This document shows positions 1 through 11,841 of a stretch of 64,000 nucleotides of DNA, one piece after another (position 1 is the stretch's first letter; every line of letters starts with the position of its first letter). A model generated the notes under the pieces. That model saw nothing but the letters and a program-made list of their open reading frames with translations, had not been told where the DNA came from and searched no databases. Position numbers and translations under genes: made by a program. Source of the DNA: Phoma sp. XZ068 (taxonomy: Eukaryota; Ascomycota; Dothideomycetes; Pleosporales; Didymellaceae); NCBI GenBank assembly GCA_004835665.1, contig RBKR01000016.1, forward strand, positions 992,001 through 1,056,000. The letters run 5' to 3'.

Positions 1-1653
1 TCCTCGAACACGGCGAATTGGGTACGAGACCACTTCGTGACTGCAAGGCCAGTGATGAGTACACTCTCAAAGGGTCTCAAGACGCTGAGTCCTGGGAGCC
101 TAGGTTTACGTTCCACGGCTTCCGTTATGCGCAGATCGACAACTGGCCAAGCGATTCACCCCTAACAGACGCCATCGAAGCTGTAGTATGCCACACTGAC
201 ATGCAGAAAGCCGGTCACTTTGAATGCTCCGACAGCAACCTCAACAAACTCTACCAAAATGTCTGCTGGAGCATGAGGGGCAACTTCCTCTCGATACCCA
301 CCGACTGCCCTCAGCGAGATGAGCGCCTAGGCTGGACCGGCGACCTGGCCCTGTTTGCTCCTACAGCCGCGTACATCTATCAGTGTGCTGGGATCCTCAA
401 GAATTGGCACCGTGATCTAGCCATCTGCCAGAAGCGGCGAGACGGACTACCGCCGATGGTATGCCCAGATCCGCTTGAGGGCAATCCGTTCTGGGATCTG
501 GGTATTCCAACCGCGATCTGGCACGACGTCGCGGTGCTGGGGCCTTGGGCAGTCTATTCTGCCACTGGGGATGTCGAGATATTGCGGACCCAGTACGAGA
601 GCATGCAGGGCTGGATCGGGAAGATTCAGAGATACGAAGGGAGTCGCACGCCGAACCTCTGGCATCCGAAAGTGTTCCAGCTTGGAGTGAGTTCCCCAGA
701 CGTGGTGATGAGTCGTACTGACAGCTACACAGGACTGGTTGGATCCAGCAGCGCCGCCCGATGCACCATGGGCGAGCAGAACAGACAGCAAGCTCGCTTC
801 TGATGCCTTCCTCGTGCAGACCCTACGCCTCATGACGCAGATCGCGAATATTCTCGATAAGAGCAGCGATGCAAAGTTGTATGAAGAAGACTTCTCAGCT
901 GCTCGCGAGCAGTTCCAGGCAGAATGGATAACACCGAACGGTCGCGTAGTCTGCGAATCTCAAACCGCCTACGCCCTCGCCATCCACTTCGATCTCCTCG
1001 CCCCTGCTCAAAGAGCCTTTGCCGGTGAACGACTGGCGCATATCGTGCGCCTCAACGCCTTCAAAATCGGCACTGGCTTCGCCGGCACACCGTACGTGTG
1101 CGAGGCGCTCGTCGAGACCGGCCACAGCGATGTCGCCTTCGGCATGCTACTCAACGAACAGTGTCCGTCATGGCTGTACGGAATCAAGATGGGCGCTACG
1201 ACAACGTGGGAAAGATGGGACAGCATGTTGCCAGATGGCAGCATCAACCCGGGCGACATGACGAGCTTCAATCACTATGCGTACGGTGCTGTGGCGACGT
1301 TTTTGCACGAGCGCGTTGCAGGGCTGTCCTGTGTTGAGCCTGGGTGGAGGAGAGTCAAGGTCGAACCGGTTGTGGGCGCGGACATTACATCGGCGTCTGC
1401 GAGCCACGTCTCACCGTATGGGGAGATTTCTGTGGCGTGGCAGATTGTCAATGGGAAGACGTTCAAGATCGATGTTGTTGTGCCGGAGGGTGTGACAGCT
1501 GAGATCTGCATACCGGATGGTGTTGCGAAGAGGAGCGAGACGGTCGTGTGTGGGAAGTGGTCGTTTGAGACTGCGTATGAGAAGACGCATGCTTGGCCTG
1601 TAAAGGCTGTCTCGCCGCTGCCGTTTCCTATCGAGCAGCTCACAAGTACTTGA
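1..1653 (+). CDS. Alpha-L-rhamnosidase, GH78 family (C-terminal part, 5' truncated by the window)
   Basis: Inverting glycoside hydrolase that removes terminal alpha-L-rhamnose from pectin side chains or flavonoid glycosides. The frame is open from base 3, so the gene begins outside the window. I join 1-686 and 733-1653: the 46 nt intron starts GTGAGT and ends ACAG, and splicing turns LG|DWLDPAAPPDAPW into a continuous stretch typical of the family. Motifs seen are WEPRFTFHGFRYAQ in the substrate-binding beta domain, then IPTDCPQRDERLGWTGD, which in GH78 carries the acidic residues near the catalytic site. Downstream come TTWERWDSMLPDG and FNHYAYGAV, the usual end of the (alpha/alpha)6 barrel, and a short C-terminal beta domain. 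No secretion signal can be judged because the N-terminus is missing. It converges with the GH6 cellulase gene. Confidence 0.93.
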
Positions 1654-1809
1654 GGACGACATAAAACCATCGAACCATTTCATAGCATTCATCATGAAGA
1701 TGTAATAAAGGTCAAACGAGTGTCATTGCTCACTGCGTAGCATCTACTCCACACCCCTACCTCCCAAGCCCCATCTCTATATACAAACGGGCCGCGATTT
1801 TACCACACT

Positions 1810-3150
1810 CTAGAAAGACGGCTTAGCGTTCTTGAGCAGCATCTCGAAGTACTTCTGGTTCCACTGTCCGGCCTCAGGGCTGGGCTTGAAAGCATCCTCC
1901 TTTCCGCAGAACGAATCGTATCGGACAGCCGAGGTATCGCTCGTGCCGTCGCTCTCACCACCAGGCTTAACCCAAACGAACGAGTCAACAAGGCTCGATC
2001 CCGTGCTGGTCGTGGGACGCACGCCGAAGCCCGCGCCGTTGACGTTGCACCAGTTGCCCCACTCCTTGCGCAGGCCCTGGACGGCGTTGCGGCCCGTGTC
2101 GACGATGGCTTGGGAGGGCATGCCCGCGGCTTGCAGCTTGGGCGCGAAGAGCTCGACGTAGAGCTTCTCGTTCTGCGCCTTGTTGTACTGGGCGTCCGAG
2201 GTGCCGGAGAACTCGCCCGGTGTGAGGTCCCATGCGTTCCAGCCGGCGACGTTGGTGGAGATGCCGCGGAGGGACTTGGGCTTGCCGGCGGCGATGTAGG
2301 CGTCGGCGAGGACCTGTGCGCCGGGCTCTGTGGGGTGGTTAGTCAGGCTTGTGATAGAAAGGGGTTGGGACGTACGGAGGTTGTCGTTCCAGCCGAGCCA
2401 GCCGCCGTGGCCGGCGTCGAGGTACATGGCTACGTTGGGGAGGTTGAGGGACCTGAGTGCGTATGCAACACCCTCACGGTACCCGGAAGCGGAGGCCTGG
2501 CATGTGGCGAGGTTGCTGTTGGTGACGAGGTTGGGGAGGGAGTCGGGTTCGATGATCAGAGAGATGGCGACCTTGGGGTACTTCTTGATGATGGCGACAA
2601 TGGCTGGCGTTGTTAGTCAAGCACTTGGACATGATGAACAACACCCACGGTCAATGTACTGTGTCTTGTAGACATCGAGCTGGCCAACAGCAAGTTCACC
2701 GTTGGAGGCCTTAGCAGCGCAGTCACGGCCGGGAAGGTTGTAGATGACGAGAGCAGCAATCTGGTTGCAGGCGACGTTCTTGATGGCATCCTCAACGGTA
2801 GCAATCTTGGCCCGGGTGTCACTAGAAGGTCAGTCAATTCCTGGCCAGTCAATCCTTGCCAGAACCGTAAATACATACATCCAGAGGTAAGTTCCGACTG
2901 AAGCGACCTTGGTAGCCTTGGCCTTCAGAGCGCTGTCGGTGATGGACGCAGCAGCGGCGATGACCTCAGACGAGTAGAACTTGTTGGCGTAGATTGAGCG
3001 TCCTGCAAAGGGGTTGCCAGACAGAGTGACAGCAGTCGCGCAAGCAGCACCCGCCTGGCGAGCAGTGATGGGACCCTGCTCGGAGGGCGTGGGAACGGCG
3101 AAAACGCCAGTGATGGCGGATGCCAGCAAGGCAGTGAATGTGAGCTTCAT
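1810..3150 (-). CDS. Secreted cellobiohydrolase, GH6 family
   Basis: Exo-acting cellulase releasing cellobiose from non-reducing chain ends. Four exons on the minus strand: 3150-2879, 2821-2649, 2603-2376 and 2327-1810, with introns of 57, 45 and 48 nt; the spliced product is 396 residues. It starts with a signal peptide (MKLTFTALLASAITGVFA) followed by a probable propeptide ending near ITARQ. The catalytic domain shows the GH6 motifs IIEPDSLPN, with the general acid region just ahead, YLDAGHGGWLGW, STNVAGWNAW, VDTGRNAVQG and WVKPGGESDG. No fungal CBM1 cellulose-binding module is present at either end, so it is a single-domain enzyme. A TATA-like sequence lies 62-69 nt upstream of the ATG. 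The neighbouring rhamnosidase suggests a small plant cell-wall degradation group. Confidence 0.95.
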
Positions 3151-3211
3151 TGTGGCGAAGAGCAGACGAAGGACTTGGATGTGGTTGCTACATTCCCGAG
3201 AGCTGGATTGT

Positions 3212-3219
3212 CTTTTATA
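3212..3219 (-). promoter_or_regulatory. TATA-like box of the GH6 cellulase gene
   Basis: On the minus strand the sequence reads ATATAAAA, 62-69 nt upstream of the cellobiohydrolase start codon, a normal spacing for a fungal core promoter with a short leader. Assigned by sequence and position only. Confidence 0.45.
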
Positions 3220-4174
3220 TCGACGACTGTCATCTATTGCATACTCAGTACTGAAGCAATTCGCAGCTCATCAGGAAGCAGGCCCGTAATCCGCGAATAT
3301 TGATCTTCGGCCTGTACAGTCCGAAAGATGAAACTTCGAAGAACATTAGCTGCAGGCAGAATATGGTTGTGCTATAGCAAGATCACCGTCATCTGATATA
3401 GCGTTAATGATTGCCCAGGGAGCTCATCTCAGAGGTGGCGGAACTTCGGACCTGCTGTCGAGCCTGTCGACTGGGGCAAGTACGCAATCGTAGACTTTGC
3501 CAGACATTCGTCAGATGCATGGCCTTCTCCAGCCTTGCTGACAGCGTAGCGCTGCTCATAGTGTCTTCAGACGTCTTTGCTCGTTTTTTGGCATGGCTTG
3601 GGGCTGACATTCCACGGGAGCATTCTATAACCGGAGCGAAGATAGATGAGCCTTCATTTGAGCCGCCCTGCACCTGCGGATGTCAGCCAACTGAGGTGGT
3701 TTCCCGCAGGGGTAGCAGGACCATGGGGCTCCCCAAAGTCAATCTTCACTCCCCGCGGGGAACATCGTGGCCTGGGAAGCCGAGTGGTTGCGTAGAGTGA
3801 GCCAGTTTGAGTGGGTTAGCGAGTTAATCTGTAGTAATATGGAGAGCGCGCTAGTGTCTCATCACTTCCCAAATAAGCACGGCGTAGGGGACCTTGACGT
3901 GCTCAAGCCTCGCCAGGTGACTGAGCAAGCCTCCGCTGCCTAGTGATTCGCTGGACCGTGCAAAGCTTGGATGTACCTTTCCTGATGTTGTAGCAAATGC
4001 ACGCTGTGAGATGAACATGTTGATTCGACAGCCTGAAGCTGAATCAGGCCTAATACTACAGCCTAAATGGACTACGAAGCGTTGTGCCGCGGCTCTTAAA
4101 GCTATGCATCGCCATGTCAAGGGCACGCAGTAATGTAATCTCCCAATAACGCCAGATATGCTCAAATGCTTCAA
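3220..4174. other. Intergenic region between the cellulase and Na+/H+ exchanger genes
   Basis: This holds the upstream region of the cellulase and the 3' flank of the exchanger. The largest open frame (3411-3800, plus strand, 129 codons) lacks any recognisable motif or good splice structure and is not called. A CCCCGCGGGG palindrome lies near 3752. Nothing else is supportable. Confidence 0.5.
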
Positions 4175-6301
4175 TTACACGTTGCTAGGCCCCGGTTTGC
4201 CTTGGCCTGGGTCGAGCAGCAAGTGTGGTTTCAGGAACCCATCATCGATCTGCTTGAATGCATTCGCTGGGTCGTGGCTCAGCTCGTTGAAGAGCTGCTT
4301 CACTGCACCGGTCGCTGTGGCAACTCGACTCGAACCCTCTGCTGCACCAGTCTCCGCCATCCTATGGCCTGAGGTTGGGTAGAGAGGGTCGATCGTTGTA
4401 CCAAGTGGCGACTGCGGTCGGTTGGGCGACCTGCGCGCGCTTGGCGGCAGGTCCAGGTCTGTGTCGTCTTCGTCGGCAGAGTTGCTGTCGCCCGGGCTGA
4501 GAAGGCCTTGGTCTGCGCCATCTGCAAAGCGTTGTTTGCTCGAGTTCCGCCGCATCGGCTGTCCATTAGGTCGTGCGGGTGGGCTGCTGCGGTTCAGCGC
4601 ACCGCTGGAGTATGCACCGTTCACATTGCTCAGCCCAAAGCCATTCTGGCTGGGTTGAGGAGTGTGGCCGATACCTGTGCCCTTGTTACGCTGGAACGTG
4701 CCGCCGTTGACGACTTCAATGTCGAACTCGTCGTCAGAGTCAATCTCTTCGACAACGCCCGTGCGAATTCCCATAATCTCGAGCATACGTGCTGTGGTGC
4801 CGCCAAAGATGATTACAGTCAACACGACTACGACAAGCACGGTAGCGCGGAGGGTGTCGCCGTTGTTGCCCGTCAGTCCCGCTGCAAGAGCAACGCCCAC
4901 GGCACCGCGCAAACCTGCCCAGTAGATCATGGCCTGGTGTGCGTATGGAATCTCCTCTTCGGTTGTGTCCACACCGCGGCGTCGCTGGCGATATCTCGAG
5001 ACAGCGTTGATGGCCCTTGACAGGGGGAACACGGCTGCCCAGCGAGCGACACAGATGCCGAACACGGTGATGAGGATGAAGAGGGGTTTGAAGTCGAGCT
5101 GCTTGTCGGTAAAGAGTGACAGTCCTAGGTAGATGAAGATGAAGTTCTCCGACAGTTGCGAGGTGACCTGGAAGACGAACTTTGTTGAAAGTTGAGTGCG
5201 TCTGGACATGTTGTGGTAGGCGTAGTGCTTAAGGCAGATGCCGCAGAACAGCAGCGACACAATACCTGGAAGTGTAAGCGGGGCCAGGGGAGGTTTTAAT
5301 TTGACTTACCAGACATGTGGATGGCGTTGGAGAAGAAATATGTGAGGTATGCGACCAGGATGATCAGACAAGTCTCGGTCTTGGGGTAGCGTCTGACATA
5401 GGTGAATTTGAGCGTCAAGGATGCAACGATGCCGACCATGACACCAATGAAGAGACTTCCAAAGAAGACGCCAAAGAAAATGCCAAAAGCCTCGAACAAG
5501 CTCGTGATGCCCAGTGTCTCAGCGCCGTCCTTGTACTTTTGCGCAGTCTCGAACAAGACGATGGCAACGGCGTCGTTCAGGATGGACTCGCCGAAAATGA
5601 GGGTGTACAGCTTCGGCTCGACCTTGTATGTGTCGAAGATGGCGAGGATGGTGACGGGGTCGGTGGCGGAGAGGGTGGCGCCAACCGACATGGCTTCGAC
5701 AAAGTTGATCTTGAAGCCATCGAGGGGGATGCGTGTCCACAGGAACAGAATGAGTCCCAGCGATACGGCGGATATGAATGTGCCAGCGAAGGCAAAGGTA
5801 AGAATGCTGCCGATGTGTCTGAAGAAGTTGCCCTAGAGAGTCAGTATGATGATGTTGAAGCAGCATGAGGGTGGTACCTGATGGAGCTCGTAACCGGCGG
5901 AAAGGATAATAGGTGGCAGCAGCAGGTTGAAGAACATCTGGTAGTCAAAGCTCACGGCATCCAGAACTGATCCGACTGCGGTCAATCGTAGTATGAGGCC
6001 AACGACCATGCCTGAAGGGTATTAGTGAGGCTCTAGCACGGAGGATTACGAGGTGGGCCGGGCATCGCGACGTACCGGCAAAGATGGACAAGACGGTTTC
6101 GTGGACGGCCTGGATCTTGCGCGTCTGCATGATGTAGCTCGTGAAGAGGGCTATAATCAGCAGCACAATCAATATGGACAGCGCCCATGATGTGAAGATC
6201 TCCTTCTGTCCTGCCTCGGGGGCTTCCTCTATGGGCGCATCAGCATTTACACGGGCGCAGGCGTGTGCACGGCGGAGGGAACTGACCATCTGGGTCTGCA
6301 T
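4175..6301 (-). CDS. Na+/H+ exchanger of the NHE/NHX (CPA1) family
   Basis: Membrane antiporter exchanging Na+ or K+ for H+, in fungi usually on endosome/vacuole membranes. Exons on the minus strand: 6301-6076, 6011-5878, 5832-5310 and 5265-4175; introns 64, 45 and 44 nt; 657 residues. About a dozen hydrophobic segments are visible. FFNLLLPPIILSAGYELHQ is the conserved amiloride-binding TM region, ATDPVTILAIF and FGESILNDAVAIVLF form the ion-binding core, and YWAGLRGAVGVALA is the late conserved helix. The C-terminal ~200 residues are polar, rich in S, P and acidic residues, a likely regulatory tail. The start at 6301 is uncertain. An upstream segment beginning at 6413 (MVSTVAWAMMAQLLS, then GTATGC) looks exonic but does not splice into this frame at any acceptor I can see. 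Confidence 0.93.
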
Positions 6302-6413
6302 CGACGGCGTCTCGCTCTGCAGGTCAAGTCAGCCAAATGTGCAGTAATGCTGTGGGCGGTCGGCGCATACTGAGCAGTTGAGCCATCATGGCCCAGGCTA
6401 CAGTCGACACCAT

Positions 6414-7205
6414 GGTGACTTCAGGGCCACGGTCGCGTTCTCATCAGCAGCGGGCGCCGGAGAGCGCGTGCAGAGGGGTGCAGGGTGTGCAGTGGGCGGG
6501 CGAGTGAAAGGTGGCTGCTCGGTGTCTTGATGCTTGGTGCAACCAAGGGCGGAGCGATTTGTGACGAGCGTCTCAGGCAACACGTTGCGCGACCGGCCAG
6601 GCAGAGTGCGTTTCGCGGGGGTCAGCACGCGCGCAGGCAATCCAGAATACAGAGTCTGCGTCGGGGCTGGCAACGACAGTGTATAGCGACGAACCGGTGG
6701 AGCTTCTGCCCTGCGTCCGCCGACAGCTGCTGCGAGATGCTTGGCTGTGGTTTCGTCCTAGGCGGCCTAGTCCTCCGAGCCTCACGACGTCACCTGCATG
6801 ACAGGCTCCATAGCCCAGAACACAACGCCAGCCGTCTCCACGGAACCGCATGCCCTGCTTGAGCATGGCTACACCTGACCTTCACCGCCCTTCTGGTTGT
6901 TGATAAACCGCCACCCCGCAAAACTTCGGTCTGCGCTGCACCGCTCAGCACTGCCTTTGCTTTTCGTGTTCTGGCGCGAGCAGGTGTTCACGGGAACAGG
7001 AAAGCCGTGCGCGAGGACCCTTGCCCTCAACCGCCCGACTAGCGGTATTTCCAGTGACCTCATAGGCAGCATCTGCCAGTAGTGCACCTGCCCGGAAACT
7101 TTCCTGGTCTGTTGTCTTCTGCACTTCTTCAGAAGCAACACTCGACTTTACTCTGTCTGATCGCCGGCGCAGTCGCATCTCAAGTGCGGCCATCCCACCG
7201 CCGAC
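6414..7205. other. Divergent promoter region, exchanger / sucrose transporter
   Basis: About 0.8 kb between two divergent transporter genes. Several open frames cover it on both strands (for example 6485-6862), but they are antisense pairs without motifs. It presumably holds both promoters; I see no RNA gene or repeat. Confidence 0.5.
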
Positions 7206-9309
7206 ATGCCGTCATCTTCCCGCGCTCGTCGCGACGACGACACCATCTCCGAGGCGAGCTCCATCTCCTCGAGAAGATCGGTGCCGCAACCCCCTCCCAT
7301 CGACACCCGCCTCTCTCAGTCCGGCCGTCCGCGCCCCAAGTTTGTGTCTTTTGGCCGCGACTCTGACGGCGCCCCGCCCAACCGCGAGTTTATCAACGAG
7401 GCCTCGCCGCTCATAAACCCCGCCGACCGCCCGCGCGAGACCGACCGCCTGTTGAAGGAGCCTATCGAGCCAACCTTTGGCCAGGAGGATGACGACTACT
7501 TTCCTGAATTTGAGGAAACGAAGAGCAGCTTCTTCCTCTTCCTGCTGACTCTTGGTGGTCTTGGTCTGCAAATCGGCTGGTCTGTAGAGACATCCAATGG
7601 CTCCGTATGTTCCCCATCGCGTTTATCTACCTATCTAACACTCGCAGCCTTATCTATTGTCCCTCGGTCTCAGCAAGTCCATGCTTGCGCTTGTCTGGAT
7701 CGCCGGCCCTCTTTCTGGTGTACTTGTGCAGCCGTATGTTGGTCTGAAGAGTGACAATTGCAGGATTACCTGGGGCAAGAGGCGGCCGTTTGTTCTTGGA
7801 GGCGCTATCGCAACCATGGCTTCCCTCATGCTGCTTGGATGGGCCCGTGAGATTGTCGCCGGTATTGGCAGTCTTTTCGGCGCCGATGGAGAGAATCACT
7901 GGGTTGTCACCATTACCATGGTGTTCGCCGTGCTGATGGTGTACGTTCTCGACTTTGCGATCAACGTCATCCAGGCTGCTATCCGCGCATACATTGTCGA
8001 TGTTGCCCCGACTCACCAGCAAGAATCAGCCAACGCGTGGCTTATGCGGTCCGCGGGCGTTGGAAACATTGCTGGCTACCTGGCTGGATACATCAACCTA
8101 CCCCAGCTCCTCCCATGGCTTGGCGACAGTCAGTTCAAGGTGCTATGTGCGATTGCCTCTTTCATCATGGCCCTCACCGTTGGTATTAGCTGCACCGCCG
8201 GCGAGCGAGACCCTACCCGCGACCCACCACCGGCGGAGCAGAAGGAGGGCGTGATTGCCTTCTTCAAGGGGCTTGCCAAGTCTGTCAAGAGGCTTCCTGA
8301 TCAGATCAAGCGTGTTTGTGAGGTCCAACTATTTGCCTGGATTGGATGGTTCCCCTTCCTCTTTTACATCACCACCTACGTTGGCGAGATCTACGCCGAC
8401 CCGTTCTTCGAGGCAAACCCCCACATGACCGATGCAGAGATCGACAAGGTCTGGGAGGATGCAACCAGAATCGGCACACGCGCGCTTCTGATCTTCGCCT
8501 GCACAACCTTTTTATGCTCTGTCATCTTCCCCTTCATCATCCCCCCAAGCTTCCAGCCTCCGGAACCGGAGCAGCAGCCACCTACACCGGGTACGCCTAT
8601 GAGGCCAACCACACCTTTGACTCCTGCAACCCCTCACTCCATGGGTGGTTCTGGTTACTTTGCGCTGAAGCCCAAGCGTACCGGCCCTCCTAAGACGAAG
8701 ATGGAGAAGTTCTCCGCGGCCCTCGACAAGCTACAGATCAAGTCTCTTACCCTCCGCCGCTCGTGGTTCATCTCGCACATCCTCTTCGCCGTGCTCATGG
8801 GTCTGACATTTGTGATCAAGTCTACTATGGGCGCGACTGTTCTTGTTGGTGCTATCGGTGTTCCGTGGTGTTTGACTGGTTGGGCGCCTTTCTCCATCAT
8901 CGCATCTGAGATCTCAAAACGCGACGCCATTCGCCGTGGTGTCATCAAGCCCACTACCGAGGCCGAGCAGGCGGTAGCCGAGGGTGCCGACGCCGGAGAT
9001 GCCGACTCCGCTGGAGTGGTCCTCGGTATCCACAATGTCGCGATCGCCGCGCCCCAGGTCATTGCGACGCTTGTCAGCTCCGTCATCTTCAGGGCCCTTC
9101 AGAAGCCCCGCGGTGTGGCTGGTGACAACAGTGTAGCCTGGGTCTTGCGATTTGGCGGTGTCTGCGCTATTGTCGCCGCCTGGCTCACTCTCCGAGTGCA
9201 CGAAGAGAAGAACCTCGACGACATTGACGAGGAGCGGCCGTCCAGAAGGAGGCGTCTGTCTGAGCTGTCCAACATGACGTCCGTCTTGGAGGGGCAGTCC
9301 GGACGGTAG
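7206..9309 (+). CDS. Sucrose/alpha-glucoside:H+ symporter (GPH/SUT family, MFS fold)
   Basis: Proton-coupled disaccharide uptake carrier related to plant SUT and S. pombe Sut1. Two exons, 7206-7604 and 7648-9309, with a 43 nt intron (GTATGT..CGCAG) give 686 residues. The first ~110 residues are hydrophilic, proline- and acid-rich. Then come LLTLGGLGLQIGWSVE (TM1) and LSLGLSKSMLALVWIAGPLSGVLVQPYVGLKSDN (TM2 with the loop), followed by WGKRRPF, the SUT-family form of the MFS loop 2-3 signature. Around 12 TM helices can be counted. A long polar central loop (TPGTPMRPTTPLTPATP, near residues 455-475) separates the halves. The C-terminal tail is basic. It shares an upstream region with the divergent exchanger gene. 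Confidence 0.93.
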
Positions 9310-10414
9310 GCGCACTGTTCTACTGTATCATTTCGTATCATTTCCTTAGTACATGAATGTTCAGGCCTTGACCGGGTCTATCAAAAGAGATTATCCTATA
9401 CGTATGGCAAGCGACGGAGTTTTGGCTGCATCTGCTAATGGAGTTCGGGCACGCATACTACACAATTCGCTTACCGACACGTAAATTCTAGAGTCATGCA
9501 TCAATCTACTTGCCTACACTGTGCGCTATGAACTGTCTAATACTAGTCTATACCAGCCAGACGTACGATACGAACTACGAAGATCTGGAGCTGTGGATGT
9601 AATGTGCGGTCAGTTAGGCCAGCATAGCGTGATGCTAGCGCGCCAGGATGAGGTTCGCTGCACCCCACATTGCATGCTCATCCTTCTCACGACAACACGA
9701 GCAAGCACTCACAGGCACAGCATTGCTTGAATTGAACAAAGAGACGGAATCATCAGGACAGATTGCTTTCGTTATTGCACCCCGCCAAGTCTGGAACGAC
9801 CCGACCCATGTGGCTCCACTTTGTAAACGGCCTCAAACGTGCATCTGCAAACCACATGCAGCCAGTCGACGCATCGTATCCACTTGCAAGGCGCCCCGAC
9901 GTCCCGCCACAAATCACACACAGCCACGCATGCGCGTTACGGCCACAACGTGGCGCCTTGCATGGCTGTGCCCACTTGGCGGTCATTGGGGCGCTGTAAC
10001 GGACGGTGTGACCTCAGGGTCCAACAGCCCGTATGCATCTGTTTCCTTTTGAGAAGCTGCTGAGACTCTCACGATCTCCAAGCCGGATGAGCGGCACTGA
10101 AGACGGTGTACAGCCAACGGTAGTCGTTGAAGCCGTCGGACCCCGGCCACGGGCTTCAGATCAGGGTCTTGGAGTCGCTCACCGAGGACGTGCAATGGCA
10201 CAGTGGAGCTGACGAGCGATTCCGTGATGCTGTTTGTAGGATGGTGCGAGGTTTGATGCCCCACCTGTCTCTTACTTTGTGTTTGTCTCGACCGTGTGGT
10301 TGACGTACAACCCCACATAAAGCTCCTCTCCCCTCTTCAAAGCTCTTCTCTTCAACTCAGTCTTCAATCTCTTCACCTAACTCCAACTTCTTTCACACCT
10401 CCAACCCAATCACA
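9310..10414. other. Intergenic region upstream of the CVNH gene
   Basis: No coding gene is supportable; short frames at 9521-10063 overlap one another in several frames and have no motif. The last ~100 nt before the CVNH start codon are strongly pyrimidine-rich (10320-10400), with CACATAAAG at about 10313-10321, consistent with a compact promoter and CT-rich leader. Confidence 0.45.
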
Positions 10415-10828
10415 ATGTCTTTCCACTACTCTGCTGAGGACATCCGCATCGAGGACGGCCACATCCTCAAGGCCCGCCTCCAACGCGCCGACGGCGAGTG
10501 GAACGACTCCGAGATCGACCTCAACAACTTCATCGGCAACGACAACGGTGAGTGCTGTCGCTTTCCAAGTGTGTATCTTACTAACAAGCAAGGCCACTTC
10601 GTCTGGGACGGCGAGAACTTCTCCGGCTCCGCTGAGAACATCGAGTTCTCCATCGAGGGCGACGGCTCCGTCCCCGTCCTCCGTGCCACCCTCTTCGACG
10701 CAGAGGGCAACTCCGAGACCCGTGATGTCAACCTGTCCGAGCGTGTCTCCAACAACGACGGCAACTTCAGCTACAGTGAGTGTGCTGCTGACGTGTTTGA
10801 TTGGCATTGCTAACGAAATGTAGACTAA
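10415..10828 (+). CDS. Cyanovirin-N homology (CVNH) domain lectin
   Basis: Small mannose-type glycan-binding protein of the fungal CVNH family. Exons 10415-10547, 10593-10775 and 10824-10828 are joined by introns of 45 and 48 nt; the last exon is only 5 nt and supplies the second and third bases of an Asn codon plus the TAA stop. The product is 106 residues, one domain, without a signal peptide, so probably cytosolic. The internal pseudo-repeat of the fold is visible: SEIDLNNFIGNDNGHFVWDGENFS in the first half and TRDVNLSERVSNNDGNFSY in the second. The family is well represented in filamentous ascomycetes; the physiological ligand is not known. The gene stands alone between two long spacers. 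Confidence 0.93.
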
Positions 10829-11841
10829 GCGTTGCCTATGATGATCATGATGGTTGAACGACACGGCAGTAGGTAGACCTACGCTCCTCGCTCACCGTAA
10901 CGATGAATGAAAACAAAGTTAAATGTCAAGTGCTCTCCTTGTGCCGTCTGAACTATATCGTGTTTCTTTGCTTCTGCGTCATCACTCTACGTCGATCTCG
11001 TTCCTTCCATGTAACTTGTACCTACTTTTCTACACGCCGGTCGTCTTTGTGGTAGAAAGTATGTTCCTTCAGGCTCTGGGTGTTTTGTTCGCTTGACTGC
11101 AAACTGTTGCTTGAAGTCTTTGTTCTGTTATGTATAAAAGAGTCTCATTGTGCAGTTTTGCTCAGCTAAGTCATTATGTCCAACTTCATCAAGGATGCTG
11201 ATATAATCTAGTTGTCGGCTGGTCAATGTGTATTTCCTTCAATGTTGGGGTTACAGTACTGGTATATATGATACAACCATAATCTACCACGGCATGTCTG
11301 GATCCAAGGCAATGTTGCAAGCTGTCGAGGTAAGTCGGCAGCATGGGAAAAAGTTTGTTTGGGATTGAACTGGTATCAAGCTTACTCACACGAATCTCAA
11401 GAGGCCAAGCACACTCTGGTGATGCTGCCATACTCCCACCACATTGGCGCACAATGCATGTCACGTGCCGAGACTTTCACTGCTCCGCCGAAAGCTTCGA
11501 CGAGCTCAACCTCGATGTCCACCTAATCTCAACGGCACAACTGTACTGGAAGAAACTCACGCTCACGTCGTATGAGCACGTCATGGCGTAATAACTTTCA
11601 CCTCGCGTGCATACGCAGTCACCCTTGAAGTGAAGTCTCCGTCACCTCGTCGCCGCGTGGCCATAGCTCCCCTGCCTCCCACTATCTTTATATTCAGCAC
11701 CAAAGCTGTCGAATACCGCTCACAACCACTCCCACCACCCTCTACCACGAGGTCACTGTTTCGTTCCACCACTTCACTGCTTCGTCACTGCTTCTCCTTA
11801 CTTCTCCTATATACCCATACATCTCTTTCCCCGTCGATTGC
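10829..11841. other. Intergenic region downstream of the CVNH gene
   Basis: AT-richer spacer with the CVNH 3' untranslated region and the upstream region of the next gene. Open frames at 11189-11591 are short and antisense to each other. No repeat, tRNA or conserved motif found. Confidence 0.45.

Noticed and set aside
1275..1695. Minus-strand open frames opposite the rhamnosidase
   Set aside because: These are antisense shadows of a GC-rich coding sequence, without motifs or splice structure.
3746..3765. CCCCGCGGGG palindrome as a carbon-catabolite regulator site for the cellulase
   Set aside because: It is about 600 nt from the start codon, single, and does not match the SYGGRG consensus closely.
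3411..3800. 129-codon plus-strand frame between the cellulase and exchanger genes
   Set aside because: Composition is not protein-like (scattered Cys, Arg and Ser without pattern), with no splice sites or neighbouring exons.
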